A stretch of DNA of 14,840 bases from an uncultured Saprospiraceae bacterium (GCA_937952155.1 CALFYH010000077.1:1-14840); one strand, 5' to 3'; shown: positions 1 through 7,306, counted from the stretch's first letter. Made by a program: numbers and translations. Notes: generated by a model from the letters alone, not told the origin.

Positions 1-40
1 AGACACCTTTTTTATATTCATATTTAAATTCTTTTAGCAT
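1..40 (-). CDS. 5' end of a leftward gene, cut by the window edge
   Basis: Only the first codons are in the window, so no function can be given. On the minus strand an ATG at 40-38 opens a frame reading MLKEFKYEYKKGV with no stop before the edge. A second ATG at 21-19, in another frame, reads MNIKKGV and is an equally believable start. The case for a gene here rests mainly on the well-formed minus-strand promoter at 58-88, which would place the transcript start near base 51. The first start would then have a leader of about 11 nt, the second about 30 nt. The first ATG lies in a small hairpin (TTTAGCA 33-39, TGCTAAA 43-49), which could affect initiation. Confidence 0.4.
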   Translation of the reverse strand, partial: MLKEFKYEYKKGV

Positions 41-57
41 TTTGCTAAAGAGCAACA

Positions 58-88
58 CAAATATACAACGTATAAATAAGTTGTACAA
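58..88 (-). promoter_or_regulatory. Minus-strand promoter (TTG-N20-TATATTTG) overlapping a palindrome
   Basis: On the minus strand TTG (plus-strand CAA at 86-88) is followed after 20 nt by TATATTTG (plus-strand CAAATATA at 58-65). This is a full match to the Bacteroidota -33/-7 promoter pattern. The -33 element lies inside a perfect 12-bp palindrome, AGTTGTACAACT at 79-90, which could be an operator for a dimeric repressor. That last point is inference. Confidence 0.6.
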
Positions 89-153
89 CTATTTTGTTAG
101 TTATTTTAAATTTTTCTTCATAAAATTGGATTATTGGTTTGGGAGATAATTTT

Positions 154-283
154 TACCACTTAGATATTCACTAAGGAGTTATGTTTACCACTAAGTACAC
201 TAAGATTTTCACTAAGGGAATTAAGGTTTTGTTGGATGAAATGGATTCTTTACCACTAAGGCCACTAAGGTTTACACTAAGGG
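154..283. repeat. Degenerate tandem CACTAAGG repeats
   Basis: Three imperfect units start at about 154, 186 and 251. The second and third are both 33 bp and differ at only a few positions. Each is built from TACCACTAAG, then CACTAAG, then TTTNCACTAAGGG. The first unit is a shorter version lacking about 9 bp of the middle. Between units two and three lies about 30 bp of unrelated sequence. The array ends directly against the broken gene fragment that begins near 287. No open frame runs through it. Confidence 0.75.
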
Positions 284-286
284 CAC

Positions 287-421
287 AACACTACAGCTGA
301 AGTCATCATCCTAGAAGTGGTCATCTTAGATACCGACATGAATGCCACCTACCATTGAGATATTAAGGTCATGCCCGTCAGCAAAGCATATCAGATAGAT
401 GATGCGGTGGAGTGGGAATGA
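287..421 (+). pseudogene. 3' fragment of an unknown gene, paralogue of the broken gene at 2610-3039
   Basis: The frame ending with TGA at 419-421 aligns without gaps over 44 codons to the end of the second copy (2908-3039), with about 26 of 43 residues identical. Shared stretches are DMN, TYH, KAYQIDD and VEW at the C-terminus. An in-frame TGA at 356-358 replaces the CGC arginine codon of the other copy. The match stops abruptly at about 287, right at the CACTAAGG repeats, so the rest of the gene has been removed. The family is not recognised. The identity level shows an old paralogue, not a recent duplication. Confidence 0.8.
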
Positions 422-585
422 TGGATAACAGGTTTTATTTGATTATCCAGTATATGTTTTGTTCTGAGAATCTCACAGGTTTAAATACTCCTTGGGATTA
501 CATAGCTAACGTGTTGAAAGTAAGTTATCAAGTTGTGTTTAAAAAGTTCTTAGTATCTAGAATCTATATTGAACGTACAGAGTAA
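421..585 (+). CDS. Small ORF coupled by TGATG to the fragment before it
   Basis: A 54-codon frame whose ATG (421-423) overlaps the TGA of the preceding fragment in a TGATG junction. The second copy of that fragment, at 3037-3041, has the same junction. The protein begins MDNRFYLIIQYMFCSENL and has no motif I recognise. After its TAA (583-585) the same frame stays open to a TAA at 664-666, so it may be a broken remnant of a longer gene of about 80 codons. With a dead upstream gene and no family match, this could be chance. Confidence 0.25.
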   Translation: MDNRFYLIIQYMFCSENLTGLNTPWDYIANVLKVSYQVVFKKFLVSRIYIERTE

Positions 586-798
586 TATCGCTTGACGAAG
601 GGTATTGTTTTGCTTGATGTGTGGATATGGGTAACTTTTGATTTGCTAAAACATAATATTATCTAACTCACTATTTTAAAAATTAGAGCAAAATCGGATA
701 ACTAACAAATTTATGTCGTACATTTGTCAGTATAATTTGTGATAAAGCTTTCAAAACTAAATTCAGTGGCGTTTGATTAACAAAAGGACTTAATTTTT
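586..798. other. Intergenic stretch before the T9SS cargo gene
   Basis: AT-rich sequence with no supportable gene. The only features seen are the open continuation of the small ORF up to 666 and a TACATTTG promoter box at 719-726. Confidence 0.5.
719..726 (+). promoter_or_regulatory. Probable -7 box (TACATTTG) for the T9SS cargo gene
   Basis: TACATTTG matches the Bacteroidota -7 consensus TAnnTTTG and lies 72 nt before the ATG at 799. No clear TTG element is found at the expected distance upstream. The implied leader of about 65 nt is AT-rich. Confidence 0.5.
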
Positions 799-2580
799 AT
801 GAATATGTATAAAACATTACTAATAATTTGTTTACTATTGACAAACGGCTACTTATATACTCAGACCGTGCCAAATTTTGTGCCCCTTAATGGATTAGTT
901 GCATGGTATGATTTTGAAAATAACTATAACGACAATGGTCCCAATAATTTAAATGGCGTTGATATTAATACAACCTTCGGACAAGGAGTAAGAGGTCCTT
1001 CATCCTATGCTTGTGTATTTAATGGTATAGACAGCAGAGTACAAGTCTCTGATAATAACTTACTAGACGTAAAATCAATTACAATCAGTGGATGGTTCAA
1101 TAATATAAAAAAACCATTGAATGTAACAGACTTAGCTCAATCCCTTGTTGCAAAATGGTATTATGAAATTAATTGTGAAAGCAACAGCGATGCATATACC
1201 ACTCTTTTAATCTATTCTCAAAACATTGTAAAACTACTTGGGGCAGTTCCTAATTATAACTTGGTCAATGGTGCAATACAAAGTAATGTATCTGTATCTC
1301 AAAATCAATGGCATCATTTTGTTTTTGTACACGATGAAAATGTAGGTGGAAAACTTTACCTTGATTGTAAACTAGTTGGCACAAATTTTATTACTGGCGC
1401 AATCTGTAATTCAGACAATAATTTAATCATAGGAGCTGATAATAGATTTGGGCAAATATGGAGACATTTTTCAGGAAGTATTGATGAAGTTGGTATTTGG
1501 AATAGGGCGCTTAATGAATGTGAAATTAATCAATTATGTTCCTTAAATCCATTAAAAATTGAAAACATTTCTCCGAACTTTATTTGTAAAGAATCACAAA
1601 CTGAATTGTATCTAGAGTTAAATCAAAATATTCAATTCGATAGTATTATTTGGTATTTTAATAATAAAAATTATAAGACTCAACAATTAAAGCTTACCCT
1701 AGATAATCTAGACAATATTATCGGTGATCAACAGATATGTGTCAAAATATACCATAATGGATGTTTATTGGATTCATTGTGTAATCAAATAACATTTTTA
1801 AACGCAGAAAGGCAAAATTTAGATGTTACAATATGTGAGGGTGAAAAGTTTATGGGGATTACAGAATCAGGAATCTATAATTTTTCAAAAGCATCGGCAT
1901 TTGGTTGCGACACATTAGTAACCTTAAATCTCAAAGTAATAAACAAAGACCAAGTATTATTAGATACATTAAAAGCTTGTAAAGGAGATACCATTAAAGG
2001 TATGGTCTTTTATACTTCTGGATCAATAAAAGAGAGTTTAAAAAACATTAATGGGTGTGATTCTATTGTTACGATTCCTATATTAATCAATAGTTTACAA
2101 TTTAGTAATTCTGATACAGTTGTATGTTCACAAAATTTTAAGATCCCAGCAAAGTACGATAATTTAATCTGGGAAAACAATGAAGTTAATTTAACAAAAA
2201 TAATTAGTAAAAGTGGTGCTTATATAGTTAACTTTTATGATGATAATCAATGTCTTATCATTGATACCTTTAAAATAAATTTAAAAAATAACAATTTAAC
2301 CCTAGCAAATATATTCTCGCCTAATAACGATAATATTAATGATAACTTCTTTTTAAGTAATAGCACATTTAATGAAAATCAATTTATAAAATGTAAAATT
2401 TATGATCGATGGGGTAATCAAGTATTTAGTGTATATGAAAATATAGTTAACAATGTTTTATGGGATGGAAATTTCAATAATAAGCCATGTGCTGAAGGAG
2501 TTTATGTTGCAATAATAGAAATCTTGAATGAAGGCTGTCCAAACACGATTTTCAAGCAATCAATTACGATAATCAGATAA
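799..2580 (+). CDS. Secreted LamG-domain protein with T9SS type B sorting domain
   Basis: This 593-residue protein is probably exported by the type IX secretion system and attached to or released from the cell surface. Residues 1-22 form a Sec signal peptide (charged start, then LLIICLLL). Residues about 30-250 form a LamG/concanavalin A-like lectin domain, with the typical LVAWYDFENNYND opening, a GWF strand and the SGSIDEVGIWNRALNECEI ending. Two short Cys-containing repeats of the Bacteroidota adhesin type follow at about 345-385 and 395-430 (ICEGE or ACKGD, then FGCDT or NGCDS). The last 90 residues are the gliding-motility-associated C-terminal domain, seen in FSPNNDNINDNF and IYDRWGNQVF. 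Export by T9SS is family knowledge; the ligand, probably a glycan, is unknown. ATG 799 is used; ATG 805 is also possible. Two fragments of one broken gene family flank it. Confidence 0.9.
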   Translation: MNMYKTLLIICLLLTNGYLYTQTVPNFVPLNGLVAWYDFENNYNDNGPNNLNGVDINTTFGQGVRGPSSYACVFNGIDSRVQVSDNNLLDVKSITISGWFNNIKKPLNVTDLAQSLVAKWYYEINCESNSDAYTTLLIYSQNIVKLLGAVPNYNLVNGAIQSNVSVSQNQWHHFVFVHDENVGGKLYLDCKLVGTNFITGAICNSDNNLIIGADNRFGQIWRHFSGSIDEVGIWNRALNECEINQLCSLNPLKIENISPNFICKESQTELYLELNQNIQFDSIIWYFNNKNYKTQQLKLTLDNLDNIIGDQQICVKIYHNGCLLDSLCNQITFLNAERQNLDVTICEGEKFMGITESGIYNFSKASAFGCDTLVTLNLKVINKDQVLLDTLKACKGDTIKGMVFYTSGSIKESLKNINGCDSIVTIPILINSLQFSNSDTVVCSQNFKIPAKYDNLIWENNEVNLTKIISKSGAYIVNFYDDNQCLIIDTFKINLKNNNLTLANIFSPNNDNINDNFFLSNSTFNENQFIKCKIYDRWGNQVFSVYENIVNNVLWDGNFNNKPCAEGVYVAIIEILNEGCPNTIFKQSITIIR

Positions 2581-2609
2581 AATGCCAAATATTAACAGTG
2601 ACCGTATAA

Positions 2610-3039
2610 CTCATTGTCATAGATAGAATCCCTAATGTCAAATTGTCTTTAAAGGCTATGGACATTGATACAACTGACGCCATCACCTGGCACACCGAAG
2701 TCATCGAAAACCATCTCAACTAGGGCGGATACGCCATGGAAGACATCTGTACACCTAGGTTATGACGGCGGCATGGACGAAGCAGCCTTTACCAAAAAGT
2801 GGTCATCTACTTACGACATCAGTCACGCAGGAATAGGTACGGCCTTCCTAATCTCCGGTCAGGACAATGGCAAAGTCAAAGTCACCAAATGTGTCGTAAA
2901 ACCGACCACCACCGTTGATGCCAACATCCTGGACGTCATCATCTCCGATCCAGATATGAATGTCACCTACCACCGCGATTTTAAGATTGTACCTATAGGC
3001 AAAGCATATCAAATCGATGATGTGGTGGAGTGGGATTGA
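2610..3039 (+). pseudogene. Broken gene of unknown family, with stop and frameshift
   Basis: A plausible ancestral reading frame runs from about 2610, through ATG 2658, as ...MDIDTTDAITWHTEVIENHLN. It meets TAG at 2721-2723, then continues GGYAMEDICTPR to about 2759. There the coding sense moves by one base into the frame GYDGGMDEAAFTKKW, which stays open to TGA 3037-3039. One in-frame stop and one frameshift (a net one-base loss near 2757-2760) are needed to rebuild it. Read alone, the 3' frame can start at TTG 2665, but that start would add a frame with no coding look. The C-terminus is a paralogue of the fragment at 287-421. I do not recognise the family. It has no signal peptide or membrane segment. 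Lineage-specific phage or secretion-related origin is possible but unsupported. Confidence 0.7.
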
Positions 3040-3143
3040 TGGGATTTTTTAAAAGAGTTATATGGAAAAATAAAATCAACAGTGTTGCTTATAGTCCGTT
3101 GACATCAAAAGACCTTGTTCTTACCTTTGTGCGAAAAAAATGA
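3039..3143 (+). CDS. Possible 34-codon ORF between the broken gene and the zinc-ribbon gene
   Basis: The ATG at 3039-3041 overlaps the TGA of the broken gene (TGATG), and its own TGA at 3141-3143 overlaps the ATG of the next gene (ATGA). It begins MGFFKRVIWKNKINS. The overlaps at both ends look like translational coupling. However, the end of the frame also contains a good promoter for the next gene (3099-3129). It may therefore be a stump left after a rearrangement. No function can be named. Confidence 0.25.
   Translation: MGFFKRVIWKNKINSVAYSPLTSKDLVLTFVRKK
3099..3129 (+). promoter_or_regulatory. Promoter of the zinc-ribbon gene (TTG-N20-TACCTTTG)
   Basis: TTG at 3099-3101 and TACCTTTG at 3122-3129 are 20 nt apart, a full match to the Bacteroidota promoter pattern. 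The -7 box ends 10 nt before the ATG at 3140, so the leader would be only about 4-6 nt. This supports 3140 as the start of an independently transcribed gene. Confidence 0.65.
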
Positions 3144-3505
3144 GCAACTTTCATCAGATTTATGATTTATCAGATCAACATACCACTTGTCCAAAATGTG
3201 GTACAAGAACCGAATTATTATTAGAATTAAAATTAATGACAAAAGGAATCCAAGTTCATCGGTGCTTAGGGAAAAACTGTAATTTTGAATTCTCATCAGA
3301 ATACTATTATACAAAAATGACAAGAGATGATTTTATGGCATTCTTTAGAGATGATGAGAGTCTCAATACCTTAAGTGTGGATGATAGAATTGAGGTGTTT
3401 TCTCAAATTCTCCTTGGGTCAAGCGATTTTACTAAAAAGTTACTTGACGAAATACTATCAGACTATGGCGTAGAAAATTTGGAAATAGTAGATCATGGTG
3501 GTTAA
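3140..3505 (+). CDS. Small zinc-ribbon protein, function unknown
   Basis: A 121-residue soluble protein. The N-terminal half carries a zinc-ribbon-like pattern: CPKC at residues 17-20 and a second pair at C42 and C47 (CLGKNC), with two beta-rich stretches between. The second half is acidic and probably helical (residues 60-115). No catalytic motif, signal peptide or membrane segment is seen. Such a module could bind nucleic acid or a protein partner, but the family is not recognised. A good promoter lies directly upstream, and a 10-bp inverted repeat follows at 3514-3547. The ATG at 3140 overlaps the stop of a tiny upstream frame. It sits among broken genes, so it may be an accessory gene that survived a local rearrangement. 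Confidence 0.65.
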   Translation: MSNFHQIYDLSDQHTTCPKCGTRTELLLELKLMTKGIQVHRCLGKNCNFEFSSEYYYTKMTRDDFMAFFRDDESLNTLSVDDRIEVFSQILLGSSDFTKKLLDEILSDYGVENLEIVDHGG

Positions 3506-3513
3506 ACTGGTTT

Positions 3514-3547
3514 ATGTAAGTGAATAAATAATTTTAATCACTTACAT
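3514..3547. repeat. Perfect 10-bp inverted repeat after the zinc-ribbon gene
   Basis: ATGTAAGTGA (3514-3523) and TCACTTACAT (3538-3547) form a perfect 10-bp stem with a 14-nt AT-rich loop. It lies 9 nt after the stop of the zinc-ribbon gene and could fold as a terminator hairpin, but no U-run follows. The right arm overlaps a TACATTTG box (3543-3550), so it could also be an operator for downstream transcription. Confidence 0.5.
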
Positions 3548-3550
3548 TTG
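3543..3550 (+). promoter_or_regulatory. Possible -7 box (TACATTTG) ahead of the nuclease-helicase gene
   Basis: The box matches TAnnTTTG and is the only clear match between 3506 and the start at 3696. No good -33 element is seen. The transcript would carry about 140 nt including the NUDIX remnant before the ATG. Confidence 0.35.
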
Positions 3551-3559
3551 TAAATTCTT

Positions 3560-3686
3560 AGGAACAAAGTAATATTATTAGAACATAAAGAATATTTGTG
3601 GCTTCCACCCAATGAACTAAAGCTTATTAGATTGGGAGACAACAGATATTCCTATTGTCAATGAAACAATTATAAGAAATAAGTAA
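3560..3686 (+). pseudogene. C-terminal remnant of a NUDIX (MutT-like) NTP pyrophosphohydrolase, frameshifted
   Basis: The frame at 3563-3625 reads VILLEHKEYLWLPPNELK. The next frame then continues LDWETTDIPIVNETIIRNK to TAA at 3684-3686. The joined text matches the C-terminal signature of (deoxy)nucleoside triphosphate pyrophosphohydrolases of the NUDIX family: an EH..Y.WL...EL segment followed by LDW...DIPIV. One extra base near 3625-3627 breaks the frame. The NUDIX box and everything before it are missing, and the frame hits TAA at 3551-3553. This is therefore only the last 40 or so codons of a lost gene, ending 9 nt before the next gene starts. The assignment is from motif memory without a search. 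Confidence 0.7.
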
Positions 3687-3695
3687 AACCATTTA

Positions 3696-5672
3696 ATGCT
3701 AAATTATTACTACAAGGATCAAGTTCAGTTTTTTATAAACTCATCTGTGGAAGAGATTATTGGTAAGATAACTTTAAATAATCAATTTGATACATTAATT
3801 ACTCAAAATAAATCTTGGAAATCGCAAATAATTCTTTTACAAAATGTGTTGAAATTTCAAAACGGTACTATTTTTTTTGAATTTTCAATACCTAGAATGG
3901 GAAGACGAGTTGATTGTATTTTAATATTAAAAAACGTTGTGTTTGTAATTGAATTTAAAGTAGGAGAGAAGGAGTTTCTAAGTCAGAATATAGAACAAGT
4001 ATGGGATTATGCACTTGACCTTAAGAACTTCCACAAACCTAGCCACAATTTAAATATTGTCCCAATTTTAATAGCTACCGAATCATTAAATTCATTTATT
4101 GAGATTTCATTTTCAAGTCATAATGACAATTTAGTAAACCCAATAAAAACGAATGCTCGTGATCTAAAAAAGGCACTTGATACTGTGCTAGAATATTTTA
4201 ATGAAGATACAAAAATTGATGATATTGAATTTGCAACAGGAAGCTATTCTCCTACACCGACTATTATTGAAGCCGCAATATCCTTATTTAATAATCATTC
4301 TGTTGAAAATATAACAAGAAGTGATTCTGGTGCAACAAATTTAAGAGTCACAACAAAATATGTATCAACACTAATTGAATATGCTAAACAAAACAACAAA
4401 AAACTGATTTGCTTTGTTACAGGTGTTCCTGGCGCTGGAAAAACTTTAGTGGGATTAAATGTCGCAATTGATCATTTAGATAAAGAAAATGGTGATAGTA
4501 GCGTTTTCCTTTCAGGAAATGCACCTTTGGTCGCAGTTTTACAAGAAGCTTTAACTAGAGATAAGGTTTTGCAAGAAAAGCTCAAAGGGTTTAAACTCAC
4601 AAAGAAAACTGCCCGTGAAGGTGTCAAAGCTTTCATTCAAATTATTCACCATTATAGGGACGAATATCTCCGTGACAAAAATCCTCCTTATGATCATGTT
4701 GCTATATTTGATGAAGCACAAAGAGCCTGGAATAAGGAGCAAACTATCAAATTTATGCAACAAAAAAAGGGGCAATCTAATTTTGAATATTCCGAACCTG
4801 AGTTTTTAATTTCTTGTCTAGATAGGCATAAAGATTGGGCTGTTGTAGTATGCTTAGTTGGTGGTGGACAAGAAATAAATACTGGTGAGGCAGGTATTTC
4901 AGAGTGGCTAAATGCGATTAAAGATACATTTAGTAAATGGGAGACTTATATATCACCACACCTAATTGATAAAGAATATGATGCAATAGACGCAATAAAA
5001 AAATTAGAAATTAGTAATAAAGTTTTTTTTAATGATTCATTGCATTTGTCTGTATCTATGAGATCATTTAGATCAGAAAAAGTTTCAATGTTGGTAAAAA
5101 GCATACTTGATTTAAACATTGATTTAGCTAAGAAAACTTATTCTCAATTAAATGCGAAATATCCTATTGTAATTACAAGAAATCTAAACAATGCAAAAGA
5201 TTGGCTTAAAAAAATGGCTAGAGGATCTGAAAGGTATGGAATCGTTGTATCTTCTCAAGCATATAGACTTAAACCCTTAGCAATTGATGTAAAATCACCC
5301 ATGAATCCAGTCAATTGGTTTTTAGAAGGTAAAGATGACATTAGATCTTCATATTTCTTAGAAGATGTTGCCACAGAATTTCAGGTACAAGGTTTGGAAT
5401 TAGATTGGTCATGTGTAACATGGGATGGCGACTTAAGATATACAACAAATGGATGGAAAACATATTCATTTGTTGGAAATAAATGGCAAAATATTAATAA
5501 AGATGAACGCAAAAAGTATCTTCTTAATGCTTACAGGGTCTTGTTGACGCGGGCTAGGCAAGGTATGATAATTGTTGTGCCAGAAGGAGACATTAATGAC
5601 CATACTAGACAACCAGAATACTACAATGATACTTATAGTTTCCTCAAAATGATAGGCATAAATGAGATTTGA
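3696..5672 (+). CDS. PD-(D/E)XK nuclease-helicase fusion (DUF2075 family)
   Basis: This 658-residue protein combines a nuclease-like N-terminus with a superfamily 1-type helicase/ATPase. Residues about 60-110 carry a RecB-like PD-(D/E)XK signature: D73, E86-F-K88 and QxxxY at 101-105. The Walker A motif is GVPGAGKT (243-250), and Walker B ends in DEAQ (339-342). A sensor-like segment LVGGGQE follows in the middle. Near the C-terminus come FQVQGLELDW and the motif VI-like YRVLLTRARQG with arginines at about 619 and 621. These features fit DUF2075 (Schlafen-like helicase domain) proteins, which often occur in defence or accessory loci. That context is family knowledge, and the substrate is unknown. 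All key residues are present, so it is probably active. It stands alone after a NUDIX remnant and converges on the sigma gene with a 21-bp gap. Its high AT content fits acquired DNA. Confidence 0.85.
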   Translation: MLNYYYKDQVQFFINSSVEEIIGKITLNNQFDTLITQNKSWKSQIILLQNVLKFQNGTIFFEFSIPRMGRRVDCILILKNVVFVIEFKVGEKEFLSQNIEQVWDYALDLKNFHKPSHNLNIVPILIATESLNSFIEISFSSHNDNLVNPIKTNARDLKKALDTVLEYFNEDTKIDDIEFATGSYSPTPTIIEAAISLFNNHSVENITRSDSGATNLRVTTKYVSTLIEYAKQNNKKLICFVTGVPGAGKTLVGLNVAIDHLDKENGDSSVFLSGNAPLVAVLQEALTRDKVLQEKLKGFKLTKKTAREGVKAFIQIIHHYRDEYLRDKNPPYDHVAIFDEAQRAWNKEQTIKFMQQKKGQSNFEYSEPEFLISCLDRHKDWAVVVCLVGGGQEINTGEAGISEWLNAIKDTFSKWETYISPHLIDKEYDAIDAIKKLEISNKVFFNDSLHLSVSMRSFRSEKVSMLVKSILDLNIDLAKKTYSQLNAKYPIVITRNLNNAKDWLKKMARGSERYGIVVSSQAYRLKPLAIDVKSPMNPVNWFLEGKDDIRSSYFLEDVATEFQVQGLELDWSCVTWDGDLRYTTNGWKTYSFVGNKWQNINKDERKKYLLNAYRVLLTRARQGMIIVVPEGDINDHTRQPEYYNDTYSFLKMIGINEI

Positions 5673-5693
5673 GAATATGAATATTAAAATCCA

Positions 5694-6956
5694 TCACCCA
5701 ACACTCTTCATTTTTTCTTCTATCACCTGTCTCTCTGATGGCAAATGTACAAGCGACAATGCTTTTTCGTAGCTAGCTTTGGATGCAAGCTGTTGATTAG
5801 TTTTGGCATAAAAATCTCCTAAGGCCGTGTGGTATAAGTAATTGTCATCCATATCTTTTATGTTTAGTAGAGCTTCTATGGCTTCATTGGGACCTTTGAC
5901 ATAGGCAAGGGCAATGGCGCGATTGAACAATATAATGGATGATGGCTTTATCTGGTGTAGTAAATCATAGCAGTAGATAATGGCTTTGAAATTGGTTTCC
6001 TTAAATGATTTTGCAGATGAATGATATGAAGCGATCGCCGCTTCGAGATGGTACTCACTGATGTCCTTGCCTTTGCTCGATTCTCTCAAATGCACATGAC
6101 CTAAGTTTATCAAAGAACGATTCCATAAGCTTCGATCCTGATCTTCGAGCAAAATGATTTTCCCATTTGCGTCGACTCGGGCATCAAATCGTGCCGATTG
6201 AAAACAGATCATTGATAAAAGTGCATGAGTTTTGGGCAAGTTTCCTGTTTCACTTTGCGCAAGCAAGACACACAAGCGCATCGCTTCTCCACACAAATCC
6301 TTCCTTATGATCGCATTGTCAGTACTCGACTTATATCCTTCGTTGTATAACAAATATATAGCTTGGAGCACAGAATCTATCCGCGGTATAAGGTCTTCGC
6401 CATATGGTACTTCTAGGGAAAGTTGTGCATTTCTGATCTTTTCACGTGCCCTGAAAATACGCTTATTGATGGTCTCTTCTGTTTGCAAAAAGGCCGTGGC
6501 TATCTCCTTGACATTCAAGCCACACAAGGTCTTTAATACCAATGGCAATTGTTGCTCCGCCACAAGATCAGGATGGCAGCAAACAAACATCATTCGCAAT
6601 TGGGCATCTTGGATTTCATGTTCTACAAATAGTTCGTCCAACCACAGTTTATTATCATGTTCTCTCATGAGCTCTATCGCCACATTTGGTGCTATGAATT
6701 CTGTAAAGTTTCGCTCGCGGCGCTGGAAATCTATCGTTTTGTTTTTTGCTATTCTGTATAGCCAAGCACTAGGATTCTCTGGTATCCCATTCAGCTTCCA
6801 TGTTTCAAGGGCTGATATCAAGGTCTCTTGTACGATGTCTTCCGCAATTTCTATTTGATCAAGCCCAAATAACTTTACCAAAACAGCGCACATCTTTCCC
6901 GACTCATGCCGAAAAAGATGTGCACATGTTTCATTTATTTGATGAAAATTGCCCAC
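5694..6956 (-). CDS. ECF42-type RNA polymerase sigma factor with C-terminal TPR-like extension
   Basis: A 420-residue sigma-70 family factor, about twice the length of a plain ECF sigma. Region 2 spans about residues 15-82 (DIVQETLISALETWKLNG, then NPSAWLYRIAKNKTIDFQRR). Region 4 spans about 115-175 and includes FVCCHPDL, the VKEIATAFLQTEETINKRIFRAREK helix-turn-helix and a preceding PLVLKTLCGL segment. The C-terminal 240 residues are helical TPR-like repeats. This architecture is the ECF42 group, which has no anti-sigma gene and is typically encoded beside DGPF-domain proteins; the C-terminal domain is thought to control it. The start is GTG at 6956-6954, which overlaps the TAG of the DGPF gene by one base (TAGTG). 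That indicates translational coupling and decides the start. Confidence 0.9.
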   Translation of the reverse strand: MGNFHQINETCAHLFRHESGKMCAVLVKLFGLDQIEIAEDIVQETLISALETWKLNGIPENPSAWLYRIAKNKTIDFQRRERNFTEFIAPNVAIELMREHDNKLWLDELFVEHEIQDAQLRMMFVCCHPDLVAEQQLPLVLKTLCGLNVKEIATAFLQTEETINKRIFRAREKIRNAQLSLEVPYGEDLIPRIDSVLQAIYLLYNEGYKSSTDNAIIRKDLCGEAMRLCVLLAQSETGNLPKTHALLSMICFQSARFDARVDANGKIILLEDQDRSLWNRSLINLGHVHLRESSKGKDISEYHLEAAIASYHSSAKSFKETNFKAIIYCYDLLHQIKPSSIILFNRAIALAYVKGPNEAIEALLNIKDMDDNYLYHTALGDFYAKTNQQLASKASYEKALSLVHLPSERQVIEEKMKSVG

Positions 6957-7306
6957 TAATAAACTTGGATACGACGTACCTCGACAGTACCTTCATGATC
7001 ATAGATCGGGCAACCATATGATAATTCGACAGCTTCATCCATACTCTCAGCTTCCATCAGCAAATATCCACTTACCAATTCCTTTCCTTCTGTAAAAGGA
7101 CCATCTGTAATGACTCTTTTTGATCCTTTGATGGTTTTACCATTTGGGTCAAGTGCGTCTGATGAGATAAATTTGCCTTGCGCAGCGATACCACCTATCC
7201 ATGCATCCCATTTGGCAAGTTCTGCTTGCATATCTTCAGGTGACATCGTGGCGTAAACTTCCTCTACCATCGGAACATTGTGAAATACTAACATATACTT
7301 TTCCAT
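6956..7306 (-). CDS. DGPF-domain (YCII-related) protein, partner of the ECF42 sigma factor
   Basis: A 116-residue cytoplasmic protein of the YCII-like ferredoxin-fold family. The name motif TDGPF is at residues 67-71, followed by the conserved EGKELVSGYLLMEAESMDEAVEL, and it ends in the VEVRRIQVY strand. The initial MEKYMLVFH strand is also typical. DGPF proteins have no proven reaction. Their genes are linked to ECF42 sigma genes and are considered their targets or partners (family knowledge). Here it is the first gene of a two-gene operon, with its stop overlapping the sigma start by one base. A TACATTTG box on the minus strand at 7358-7351 probably drives the operon. Length and motifs are normal. 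Confidence 0.9.
   Translation of the reverse strand: MEKYMLVFHNVPMVEEVYATMSPEDMQAELAKWDAWIGGIAAQGKFISSDALDPNGKTIKGSKRVITDGPFTEGKELVSGYLLMEAESMDEAVELSYGCPIYDHEGTVEVRRIQVY

Noticed and set aside
154..283. CRISPR array from the CACTAAGG repeats
   Set aside because: Units are imperfect, directly degenerate and without regular unique spacers; no cas gene is nearby.
3105..3323. A 72-codon minus-strand frame with a hydrophobic stretch (LGFLLSLILILIIIRFLYHIL)
   Set aside because: It lies opposite the zinc-ribbon gene, which has a good promoter and cysteine motif; the hydrophobicity arises from AT-rich antisense codons.
6232..6858. A 208-codon plus-strand open frame inside the sigma gene
   Set aside because: It is antisense to the clear ECF42 gene, lacks a promoter and has serine/arginine-rich text without domain features. 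It is a shadow frame.
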